Positions 1 through 7,185 of a stretch of DNA of 64,000 nucleotides are shown here, piece after piece. The DNA is from Pseudomonas sp. FP2196 (GTDB lineage: Bacteria; Pseudomonadota; Gammaproteobacteria; Pseudomonadales; Pseudomonadaceae), in assembly GCF_030687715.1 (NCBI RefSeq), contig NZ_CP117445.1:2903501-2967500 (forward strand), given 5' to 3'. Position 1 is the first letter of the stretch. Every line of letters begins with the position of its first letter. The position numbers and the translations under genes are program-made. The notes below the pieces were generated by a model. The model made no database searches. It was not told where the DNA came from and saw only the letters and a list, made by a program, of their open reading frames with translations.

Positions 1-590
1 AGACCTTCTTCGGCGAACGACTGCAAGGCCTGGATGACGCCGAACACGTCAAATTGATGGCCGTTACCATTGTTGCGCAGGGCGTAGACCACGCGATGGG
101 GAGGTGCGAAACGACACAGAAACTGATCGGTGAACGAGGTCCCCAAGGTGATGTGGCCTTGCGGCTCATAACTGAGCAGCAGGTAGTTGCTCGGCGTGTC
201 CGGGGTGTCCCAGCCGTAGTGACGAAAAATCTGCGCGACCATGAATTGAGCGGCGGCCAGGCTGCGCTCGTCATAGCGCATGCGACTTTTCTGGCCGCTG
301 GTGCCGGAGGACGTCAATTCCAACGCATCTTCACCAACGCTGCTGAGCAGCAGTTTTTGTTTGAAGTAGTTGGCAAATATCGGCGGCAGGCGTGACCAGT
401 CATCGAGACCCTCCAGATCGTGCGCGTCGAGTCCGTTGGCATTCAACCAATGTTCGTAGCCGGGTGTGTGCTGGCAGTGAAACCGGCTGATTTCGGTCAT
501 GGCCTGGTTGAACAGGTCAGGCGGCACTGAATCCGCGCAATAGGGGTGTGTCAACGCGCAGAGTGCGTCACTTGAGGGTAAGTGGATCAT
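1..590 (-). CDS. LuxE-like acyl-protein synthetase/ligase (partial, C-terminus beyond the window)
   Basis: The minus strand is open from an ATG at 590 to the window edge, giving about 196 residues starting MIHLPSSDALCAL. The segment ELTSSGTSGQKSRMRYDERS, about 95 residues in, resembles the adenylate-forming motif of the LuxE acyl-protein synthetase family (fatty-acid activation for reductase complexes). In the luminous lux system LuxE activates an acyl chain for LuxC; here the substrate and partner are unknown because the downstream genes lie outside the window. The MdfA-like exporter ends only 10 bases upstream, so the two probably share a transcript. The C-terminal half, which carries the acyl-accepting region, is not visible. 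Family call is moderately sure; function is inference. Confidence 0.68.
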   Translation of the reverse strand, partial: MIHLPSSDALCALTHPYCADSVPPDLFNQAMTEISRFHCQHTPGYEHWLNANGLDAHDLEGLDDWSRLPPIFANYFKQKLLLSSVGEDALELTSSGTSGQKSRMRYDERSLAAAQFMVAQIFRHYGWDTPDTPSNYLLLSYEPQGHITLGTSFTDQFLCRFAPPHRVVYALRNNGNGHQFDVFGVIQALQSFAEEG

Positions 591-600
591 TAATATTCCT

Positions 601-1854
601 TTATCGAATTGGAGCAGAGGCAGTTTTTGCACCATGCAAGAAACCGTGCAGCAAGGGCAGGCACAAAAGGCCGCTGAGCGCGGCACACAGGGCGAATAAT
701 TCAAGACGAGTGCCACCGCCGATGGCGGCAATGATTGAGCCGCCAATGCCCATCACGGCAATCGAGATCATGCCGATCATGGCCGAGACCAGACCTTTGC
801 TGTCGTCCGTGCTGAACAACGCCAGGCGATACAACGCGGCATTGCTGATGCCCAGTCCCACGGCGTATAGCGCCAGACTGCACACCACTGGCGCCAAACC
901 GGCGCCGAGCAACGCACAGCCCATCAGCGCCAACAGGCCCAGGCAGAGCGGCCAAAGCGCCAGTCGAATCAAGCGGGGTAGCGTGTGAGTGACCAGCAAG
1001 CGGTCGAGAATCAGATTCCCGACAATCACGGCTGAGAAGATCGGGATTTGCCACAGGCCGTATTGCAGGGATGTCAGGCCCGACACCTGGATCAGCAGCA
1101 GCGGCGACAGCCCGATCCACGCGATCAGCGGCAAGCTCATCAGGCCCAGCGCCAGGCTTGCGCCAAGGAACCTGCGGTTGCCGAGCAGGGCAAGGTAGCG
1201 CTGTCGCGTCTGAGCAAGGGAAAAAGGGCGCGACGCTGGTTGGTACCCATCCCGGCGCATAACGCCTACGGTCTCCGGCATGCAGGCGTACAGCCCCAGC
1301 CAGACGGCAACGGTTATCAAACCCAGACCCAGAAACAATTCGCGCCAAGTCAACCATTCCAGCAGCAGGCTGCCGAGTAAGGGGCCCAGTAACGGTGACA
1401 GCAGCGCAACATTGCCGAGCAGAGCCATCAGGCGCACGGCATCCGCCTCGCAGAATACTTCTTGGAGCGCCGGATAACTGACCGCCACGACAAAACCCAG
1501 GCCCATGCCTTGTACAAGACGCAGCAGATTGAACGCTTCAATGCTGTTGGTGATGAATGCCGCTGAGCAGGACGCGGCGAACAGTGCGCAACCGCAAAGC
1601 AATACCGGCCGTCGACCCCATTGGTCCGACAGGGGCCCGATCAGCCATTGCAGGCAGACGCCACCCAGCAGATAAAGATTGAACGCGTTGGGAACATGAT
1701 GGGCATCCGCTTTTAATTCTGCGGTGACGTTCAACATGGCCGGCATAATCAAGTCGCTGGCCATATAGGTCAGAAGTTCAAAAACGGTGAGCGCCAGACA
1801 AAAGCCGATTAATTGTCTGGGGCCGGTTTTTATTAATGTTCTGTGCATGGACAT
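601..1854 (-). CDS. MdfA-type MFS multidrug/proton antiporter
   Basis: A 417-residue, 12-helix major facilitator protein of the usual length. Alignment by eye with E. coli MdfA is good through the first six helices. The two membrane acidic residues known to matter for proton/cation coupling in MdfA, Glu26 and Asp34, fall at exactly positions 26 and 34 here (FELLTYMASDL). The loop 2-3 signature GPLSDQWGRRPVLL is intact. The gene lies directly upstream of the LuxE-like gene with a 10-base gap, so it may export the product of that pathway or give self-resistance; that link is inference. A palindrome at 1926-1938 lies in the promoter region. The substrate cannot be read from sequence. Confidence 0.85.
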   Translation of the reverse strand: MSMHRTLIKTGPRQLIGFCLALTVFELLTYMASDLIMPAMLNVTAELKADAHHVPNAFNLYLLGGVCLQWLIGPLSDQWGRRPVLLCGCALFAASCSAAFITNSIEAFNLLRLVQGMGLGFVVAVSYPALQEVFCEADAVRLMALLGNVALLSPLLGPLLGSLLLEWLTWRELFLGLGLITVAVWLGLYACMPETVGVMRRDGYQPASRPFSLAQTRQRYLALLGNRRFLGASLALGLMSLPLIAWIGLSPLLLIQVSGLTSLQYGLWQIPIFSAVIVGNLILDRLLVTHTLPRLIRLALWPLCLGLLALMGCALLGAGLAPVVCSLALYAVGLGISNAALYRLALFSTDDSKGLVSAMIGMISIAVMGIGGSIIAAIGGGTRLELFALCAALSGLLCLPLLHGFLHGAKTASAPIR

Positions 1855-1925
1855 CCCTGTTTAAAGTCTCGAAAGAGTTGCCAGAGACTAGATGCAGATG
1901 TTCGCGTCGCCTAACGCTTTGCTGA

Positions 1926-1938
1926 GACATTAAATGTC
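1926..1938. promoter_or_regulatory. Palindrome upstream of the MdfA/LuxE-like genes (possible operator)
   Basis: GACAT-TAA-ATGTC is a perfect 5-3-5 inverted repeat about 70 bases upstream of the exporter start. It is the size and place expected for a repressor or LysR half-site pair, but no regulator gene is adjacent in the window, so the role is a guess. Confidence 0.3.
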
Positions 1939-2015
1939 CAATGCTTTCAGGTTGTTTAATGGATCCAATGTTTCCGTAGTGCAGGAAGTTGCCGGCGGCT
2001 GGCAAGTTTCGAAGC

Positions 2016-2049
2016 AAAACAATGCCCGCGAAGTGGCGGGCATTGTTTT
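2016..2049. terminator. Bidirectional intrinsic terminator
   Basis: A 14-bp perfect stem (2016-2029 with 2036-2049) with a 6-base loop, GC core and A/T flanks, so it has a T-run on either strand. It lies downstream of the small lipoprotein gene on the minus strand and insulates it from the exporter transcript. Confidence 0.85.
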
Positions 2050-2121
2050 CAAGTTGATCGGGGTTGGGGTGTTCCTGCCCGGTACATTTCTAGTCGGGCG
2101 GGCGGGGTGAGTTGTCCTGTT

Positions 2122-2262
2122 CTAGCGGTGTTGATAATAGCCAGGGCCTCCCTGGTAAAAACGATGATGATCGCCATGCCCACCGCCGTGGGGGAAGATG
2201 ATGCAACCACTCAGGGTCAGCAGGGCGAGAACGGGAATCAGCCAGGTGATTCGACGCAGCAT
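2122..2262 (-). CDS. Small putative lipoprotein
   Basis: A 46-residue product beginning MLRRITWLIPVLALLTLSGC. It has a positively charged start, a hydrophobic stretch and the lipobox LSGC, so it should be lipidated at Cys20 and leave a mature peptide of about 27 residues rich in His, Gly and Tyr. The ATG at 2262 was chosen because AGGA stands 8 bases upstream; an in-frame ATG five codons earlier has no comparable ribosome site. The terminator at 2016-2049 follows. Function unknown. The His/Gly-rich tail might bind metal, which is speculation. Confidence 0.62.
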   Translation of the reverse strand: MLRRITWLIPVLALLTLSGCIIFPHGGGHGDHHRFYQGGPGYYQHR

Positions 2263-2419
2263 TTGAAAGTTCCTCATGGTAATGCCGTCATGAAGCCAAA
2301 ACTCTTCATCGGCTGTAACATGAGACCCCGATTGCTGCGGCGCATCCCCGTAAAACGGTAAGTGCATGGCATGCAAGCAGATACAAACCGGATACATTCC
2401 AAAGTTTCAGGAAACCGCA

Positions 2420-2608
2420 ATGACCCAGAAGCAACGCTTGATTTATTCGATTCTGATCGCCGTGTCTGTGCTGGCGATCATGCTCGGCCTGTCCTGGCTG
2501 CAAAACGCCGGGAAGATCGATGAAAAGACGTTCCAGTACATTGCCATTGGTGTGGCAGTGGTCGTGGTGATTATCAACGGCGTGATGCGCCGCAAGGTCA
2601 AACCCTGA
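2420..2608 (+). CDS. Small two-helix membrane protein
   Basis: Sixty-two residues with two hydrophobic segments (about 8-27 and 40-55) separated by a short polar loop, ending in a basic tail. The ATG at 2420 follows AGGAAAC by six bases, a good ribosome site; open sequence upstream has none. It is divergent from the lipoprotein gene and convergent with the Fur-like gene. It looks like a conserved hypothetical of pseudomonads; I do not recognise a function. Confidence 0.6.
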   Translation: MTQKQRLIYSILIAVSVLAIMLGLSWLQNAGKIDEKTFQYIAIGVAVVVVIINGVMRRKVKP

Positions 2609-2626
2609 CGGCGATCGCCAAGCGCT

Positions 2627-3004
2627 TCAGTCGTTGTTGAGGACGGCAGCAGCCTGTGGATGCAGGCTGTAGCTCTTGTCGGCATTGAAGGTGATCACCC
2701 CCTCGGCGCACAGACGTTTGAGCACTTCGCGCACACTGAGGAAGGACAGTGGAATATCCAGGTCCAGCAATTGGCTGTGGACGCCGCGCACGCCCAGGCG
2801 ACGGTCGCTTTGCGCCGCAACCAGCAGGGCATCAATGACTTTCAGACGAATCAGGCTGGTGCGCAGCCCGAAACTTTTCAGCAGCAGGCGGATGCGTTCG
2901 TTGCCGTGACGCTCGACGCGTTGCCCGAAATCGCTCGCGTGGGGGCTCATGGAAGCTCCTTTTGGGGCCTGGCTACCGTCCGTTGGTAGTTGCGAGTTGT
3001 ACAT
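2627..3004 (-). CDS. Fur-like winged-helix protein without an evident metal site
   Basis: A 125-residue protein. Residues about 40-115 read as the N-terminal winged-helix domain of the Fur family (helix segments RLKVIDALLVAA and SFLSVREVLKRLCAEGVI). The C-terminal dimerisation domain and the His/Cys/Glu metal ligands of true Fur/Zur proteins (for example HHDH and CxxC) are missing. It is therefore a short Fur-like protein; DNA binding is plausible and metal sensing doubtful. The ATG at 3004 was chosen because AGGAG lies 7 bases upstream. It is divergent from pvdQ, and the shared intergenic region contains a PvdS-type promoter reading toward pvdQ. Confidence 0.65.
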   Translation of the reverse strand: MYNSQLPTDGSQAPKGASMSPHASDFGQRVERHGNERIRLLLKSFGLRTSLIRLKVIDALLVAAQSDRRLGVRGVHSQLLDLDIPLSFLSVREVLKRLCAEGVITFNADKSYSLHPQAAAVLNND

Positions 3005-3161
3005 GCGATTACTCCTTTTCAGAGCCTGATCGGGAAAGGTTTTTGTGAACTCTCTAAACAAGACGTATCAGCTCGACAAATCATGAAAGAAAAAATGTAG
3101 AAAATTTGTCGGATATTCGTCCTTTCCCTGTAATCACAGGAAAAAAACACCCTGCATCGAC

Positions 3162-3185
3162 CTAAATTTTTTTCTCCCGCTTCGT
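3162..3185 (+). promoter_or_regulatory. Candidate PvdS (iron-starvation) promoter for pvdQ
   Basis: CTAAAT at 3162-3167 is followed after 15 bases by CGT at 3183-3185. PvdS-dependent pyoverdine promoters have TAAAT spaced about 16 bases from CGT, so this is one base short of the usual spacing. It is about 120 bases upstream of the pvdQ start, in the correct orientation. The rest of the 301-base gap 3005-3305 is AT-rich and holds no gene. Confidence 0.6.
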
Positions 3186-3305
3186 TTTCAGGACAGGCTC
3201 ATTGCGCGTGGACGCGTGGGTGTTTCCAGAGTGGATCCGCTGCCCGACCTATTCTTCGCGCGGCAACGCCAGATCCGCTCTTCGGCATTTCGATCAGGAG
3301 CGAGC

Positions 3306-5651
3306 GTGATTATTTCCAGGCAATTAACCGGAGTGACCCTAGCCGGTATGTTTTTCGGGCTGAGCCTGTCCGCTCAGGCGTTCAGCCCGGCCGTTGATAC
3401 CAGTGCGCAGATCCGCCGTACCGGTTTTGGCGTGCCGCATATCCGTGCGCAAGATGAACGCGGTCTTGGTTTCGGCATCGGTTACGCCTATGCGCAGGAC
3501 AACCTGTGTCTGCTGGCCAACGAGATCGTCACGGTCAATGGCCAGCGCTCACGTTATTTCGGCCCGGATCAATTCACCGTCGAGCAGCGCGAAAACCGCG
3601 TCAGCGATGTGTTCTTCACTTGGCTAAACACCCCTGAGGCGGTCAACACGTTCTGGCAGGCACAGCCTGCCCAGGTGCGTGATCTGGTCGAGGGGTATGC
3701 CGCCGGCTATAACCACTACCTTGCCGAACGCCGACCGCAAGGCTTGCCGCAACAATGTCAGGGCGAATGGGTGCGTGACATAGCGCCTGAAGATCTGGTG
3801 AAGCTGACCCGTCGTCTGTTGGTAGAAGGCGGTGTCGGCCAGTTTGCCGAAGCGCTGGCGGGTGCCACACCGCCAAAGGCGACGGCACAGGTTGAGCACG
3901 ATGCACACGCCTACCAGATCGCGGACGCCCGCCAGCAGCGCTTTGCCCTGGACCGTGGCAGCAACGCCGTGGCGGTGGGCAGCGAGCGCTCGTTCAACGG
4001 CCGCGGGATGCTGTTGGCCAACCCGCACTTCCCGTGGGTCGGCGGCATGCGTTTCTATCAAATGCACCTGACCATTCCCGGCAAACTGGATGTCATGGGG
4101 GCAGCCTTGCCGGGCTTGCCGATGATCAACATCGGCTTCAACCAGCACCTGGCCTGGACCCACACGGTCGATTCCTCCAAGCACTTCACCTTGTATCGTC
4201 TGCAACTCGACCCAAAAGATCCGACGCGTTATCTGCTCGACGGCCAATCACTGCCGATGAGCAAGCAGACGGTGACCGTGCAGGTCAAACAGGCCGACGG
4301 GCAGGTGGTACCGGTCACGCGCGAAATCTACAGCTCGAAATTCGGGCCGATTGTGCAATGGCCGGGCAAACTCGACTGGGACAATCAGTTCGCCTACAGC
4401 CTGCGTGATGCCAACCTCGATAACGATCGCGTGCTGAAACAGTGGTATGCAATGAATCAGGCCGCCACGCTCCAGGATTTGCAGGATTCGGTGCACAAGA
4501 TCCAGGGCATTCCATGGGTCAATACGCTCGCTGTGGATGACAAGGGTCAGACGCTGTACATGAACCTGTCGGTGGTGCCGAACGTCAGTAATAAAAAACT
4601 GGCCAAGTGCAGTGACCCGCGCGCCGGTACGCGGATGATCGTGCTGGACGGATCCAACAGCGGCTGTGCCTGGGACATCGACCCGCAAGCCGCGCAGAAG
4701 GGCATTTATGCGTCCAGCCAATTGCCGCAATTGCTGCGCAAGGACTTCGTCCAGCACTCCAACGATTCCGCTTGGCTGGCCAACCCGGCGCAACCGCTCA
4801 CCGGCTTCTCGCCGCTGATCAGTCAGGAAGGGCAGCCATTGGGTCTGCGTTCCCGGTTTGCCCTGGATCGCCTTGCTGGCCTGAGCAAGAACGGTTCGGT
4901 GGCGGTGAAGGATCTGCAGCAGATGGTGATGGACGATCAGGTGTATCTGGCGACGCAGGTTGTGCCGGATCTGCTGAAGTTCTGCGCCGCGGACCTTGGC
5001 GCCGACGCGCAAGCACTGAAGCCGGTGTGTGCCAGCCTCAAGGCGTGGGACGGGCGGGCCAATCTGGATTCGGGGTCGGGTCTGGTGCATTTCCAGAACA
5101 TCATGCAAACACTGCAAGAGTCAGCGGATATCTGGCGCGTTGCCTTCGATCCACAAGATGCGCAACACACACCGCGCGGTCTGGCTGTCGATCAACCAGC
5201 GGTGGCCAAGCAATTGCGCGCAGCAATGCTGGCGTCGGCCGAACTGGCAGGCAAGATGGGCCTCACGCCGCAAACCCGTTGGGGGGATATCCAGGTGGTC
5301 AGCAGCGGCGGGCAGCAGACGCCGATTCATGGCGGGCCGGGCACTTTGGGGATCTACAACGCGATCCAGAGCGTGCCACGCGAGGACGGCAAACTTGAGG
5401 TGGTCAGCGGTACCAGTTACCTGCAAGTGGTGACGTTCGATGACAAAGGGCCGCGCGCACAAGGATTGCTGGCGTTTTCATTGTCCAGCGATCCGGCATC
5501 GAAGTATTCGCGCGATCAGACCGAGGCATTTTCGAAGAAGCAGTGGAGTGTGCTGCCGTTTACCGAACAGCAGATCAAGGCAGATCCGCAGTATCAAGTA
5601 CAGACCATTCGTGAGGCGGTGGACAAGGCGGGGAAAGTCGCCGCGCAGTAA
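3306..5651 (+). CDS. pvdQ: Acyl-homoserine-lactone / pyoverdine-precursor acylase PvdQ
   Basis: A 781-residue Ntn-hydrolase (penicillin-acylase family). Sequence agrees along its whole length with P. aeruginosa PvdQ (762 residues). Domains: signal peptide ending near SLSAQA, alpha chain, then the self-cleavage point [14 protein letters not shown], which exposes the catalytic N-terminal Ser of the beta chain at residue 219, followed by LLANPHFPW and HLAWTHTVD. In the periplasm PvdQ removes the myristoyl/myristoleoyl chain from the pyoverdine precursor, and the family also cleaves long-chain acyl-homoserine lactones. GTG at 3306 with AGGAG five bases upstream was preferred to an earlier in-frame GTG at 3216 that would precede the signal peptide. 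A PvdS-type promoter lies at 3162-3185. Confidence 0.95.
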   Translation: MIISRQLTGVTLAGMFFGLSLSAQAFSPAVDTSAQIRRTGFGVPHIRAQDERGLGFGIGYAYAQDNLCLLANEIVTVNGQRSRYFGPDQFTVEQRENRVSDVFFTWLNTPEAVNTFWQAQPAQVRDLVEGYAAGYNHYLAERRPQGLPQQCQGEWVRDIAPEDLVKLTRRLLVEGGVGQFAEALAGATPPKATAQVEHDAHAYQIADARQQRFALDRGSNAVAVGSERSFNGRGMLLANPHFPWVGGMRFYQMHLTIPGKLDVMGAALPGLPMINIGFNQHLAWTHTVDSSKHFTLYRLQLDPKDPTRYLLDGQSLPMSKQTVTVQVKQADGQVVPVTREIYSSKFGPIVQWPGKLDWDNQFAYSLRDANLDNDRVLKQWYAMNQAATLQDLQDSVHKIQGIPWVNTLAVDDKGQTLYMNLSVVPNVSNKKLAKCSDPRAGTRMIVLDGSNSGCAWDIDPQAAQKGIYASSQLPQLLRKDFVQHSNDSAWLANPAQPLTGFSPLISQEGQPLGLRSRFALDRLAGLSKNGSVAVKDLQQMVMDDQVYLATQVVPDLLKFCAADLGADAQALKPVCASLKAWDGRANLDSGSGLVHFQNIMQTLQESADIWRVAFDPQDAQHTPRGLAVDQPAVAKQLRAAMLASAELAGKMGLTPQTRWGDIQVVSSGGQQTPIHGGPGTLGIYNAIQSVPREDGKLEVVSGTSYLQVVTFDDKGPRAQGLLAFSLSSDPASKYSRDQTEAFSKKQWSVLPFTEQQIKADPQYQVQTIREAVDKAGKVAAQ

Positions 5652-5676
5652 ACACAGCATGAACTGAAACACAATT

Positions 5677-5716
5677 GAAGGCCGCATCCCGAAAGGGGCG
5701 CGGCCTTCAGTTTTTT
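5677..5716 (+). terminator. Terminator after pvdQ
   Basis: Stem GAAGGCCGC (5677-5685) with GCGGCCTTC (5700-5708), followed by a six-T run at 5711-5716. It overlaps the stop codon of the convergent FecR-like gene. Confidence 0.85.
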
Positions 5717-6708
5717 GGCGGTTGTTGCGGCATCGGATTGATCACCGGGTTGCCTTCCTTGTTGCGTGTCAGGTAGACGGGCAAGACTTTTGGCAGGGAG
5801 TTGGCCAGGTTGTTCAGCTCTTTGATATTGTAGATGCCGCCCACCCGAATCAAACCGGTACTGTTGTCAGCAAGCATCAACGGCTTGTCCAGGTAACGGT
5901 TGATCAGCGGCAGGGCTTCATTGAGCGCCAGATTGTCCAGCACCAGTTTGCCATTGCGCCAGGCCAGCGCCGTGTCGTTGGCGTAGGTCTGGCTGATCTG
6001 CGGTATGTAGTCGCCGTGTCTGTAACGCGCCTGCATGGCTGGCCCCAGACTCAAACCATCGCCCGGCAAAGCGGTATTACTTTTCACCAGCACCGAACCT
6101 TCTATCAGGTTCACCCGCACTTGATCCTCGTACATCCAGACGTTGAACCGCGTGCCCGTGACGCGGATCTTGCCTTCACCCGCACGGACGACAAACGGGT
6201 GCGCCATGTCGTGACTGACGGTAAAGAACGCTTCACCTTTTTTCAGCGTAACCCGTCGTTCGTCCTTGTAGTTGCTGAAGGTCAGATCAGTGTTCAGGTT
6301 GAGTTCGAGTTGGCTGCCGTCGTTCAAGGTGACCTGGCGCACATTGTCGGTGGCCGAGAAGTGCTGATAGCTGTTGGGCAGCCAGCCGAGGTTCCAGCCT
6401 GTATAAGCGGCCAGCGGCAATGCCAGCGCGCAGACACCTGCGGCGATAGCGTATTGGCGCCAAGCGCGCGAAGGCTGGCGAATCGGCACCGCGAGCGTCG
6501 GTTCCGGCCTGGGCAAGTGCTCGGCAACGTCCCAGATTTCCAGCATGGCTTCATACTCGAACGCATGCAGGGGATGCGCATCGTGCCATTGTTCGAATGC
6601 GCGACGCTCGTCGTCCGTGCAGTCGACGGCATGCAGACGCATGCACCAGTGCGCGGCGGCATCGGTGATCGCATCGTATTCGGCTTCCGAGAGGGTGTCT
6701 TGGGTCAT
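5707..6708 (-). CDS. FecR-family anti-sigma regulator (FpvR candidate)
   Basis: 333 residues. The N-terminal cytoplasmic anti-sigma domain has the family pattern AAHWCMRLHAVDCTDDERRA (about 14-33) and a second helix with FEQWHDAHPLHAFEYE. A single membrane helix lies at about 88-108, followed by the periplasmic FecR domain (VTLNDGSQLELNLNT, VTGTRFNVW). Such proteins transmit a signal from a TonB receptor to an extracytoplasmic-function sigma factor. Being next to pvdQ, and of the same length as P. aeruginosa FpvR (331), it is probably the pyoverdine regulator that controls PvdS/FpvI; this is inference. No sigma-factor gene or receptor with a signalling domain is adjacent. Confidence 0.8.
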   Translation of the reverse strand: MTQDTLSEAEYDAITDAAAHWCMRLHAVDCTDDERRAFEQWHDAHPLHAFEYEAMLEIWDVAEHLPRPEPTLAVPIRQPSRAWRQYAIAAGVCALALPLAAYTGWNLGWLPNSYQHFSATDNVRQVTLNDGSQLELNLNTDLTFSNYKDERRVTLKKGEAFFTVSHDMAHPFVVRAGEGKIRVTGTRFNVWMYEDQVRVNLIEGSVLVKSNTALPGDGLSLGPAMQARYRHGDYIPQISQTYANDTALAWRNGKLVLDNLALNEALPLINRYLDKPLMLADNSTGLIRVGGIYNIKELNNLANSLPKVLPVYLTRNKEGNPVINPMPQQPPKN

Positions 6709-6860
6709 TGACTCGTCCTGATTTCGCGCATTCTAACCTTGCCGGGAAGTTACCGAGAACAACCGTCATGGCATTTGCCCATCAAAGTGGAACTTATTTT
6801 TCGCTCAGACGCCCAAAAAACAGGACGCCAATGACCACTATCCATAAATGGAGTGAAAAA

Positions 6861-7130
6861 ATGATCAAGAAGACTTTCGCCGCCCTGATTGCTACAGCCA
6901 CTTTGCTGACTGCGGGTGCCGCGCTGGCGGACAAGCCGGGGGCTGGCTGGATTACCATCGAAAAAGCCATCGAAACAGCCAAGACCAAGGCCGGTTACGT
7001 GGAGATTTACAAGATCGAGGCGGATAACGATGGCTACTGGGAGGGCGAAGGGCGTAAAGCTGACGGCGTCGTCTATGAGTTCCGTATCGACGGTGCGTCG
7101 GGCAATGTGTTGCGTGACCAGAAAGACTGA
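6861..7130 (+). CDS. Exported PepSY-domain protein
   Basis: 89 residues: a signal peptide (MIKKTFAALIATATLLTAGAA, cut near ALA-DK) and one small PepSY-like domain with the usual helix ITIEKAIETAKTKAG and strands VYEFRIDGASGNVLRD. PepSY domains are thought to inhibit or chaperone peptidases, or sense signals, in the periplasm. ATG at 6861 has GGAG seven bases upstream; an upstream in-frame start at 6708 would bury the signal peptide. It is divergent from the FecR-like gene and followed by a strong terminator. Confidence 0.85.
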   Translation: MIKKTFAALIATATLLTAGAALADKPGAGWITIEKAIETAKTKAGYVEIYKIEADNDGYWEGEGRKADGVVYEFRIDGASGNVLRDQKD

Positions 7131-7147
7131 GTTGCGTACTTGACTGA

Positions 7148-7178
7148 ATGCGCAGGTTTAACCCCTGCGCATTTTTTT
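7148..7178 (+). terminator. Terminator after the PepSY gene
   Basis: Nine-bp stem ATGCGCAGG/CCTGCGCAT with a 7-base loop, then seven T residues. Confidence 0.88.
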
Positions 7179-7185
7179 GCGTGTT

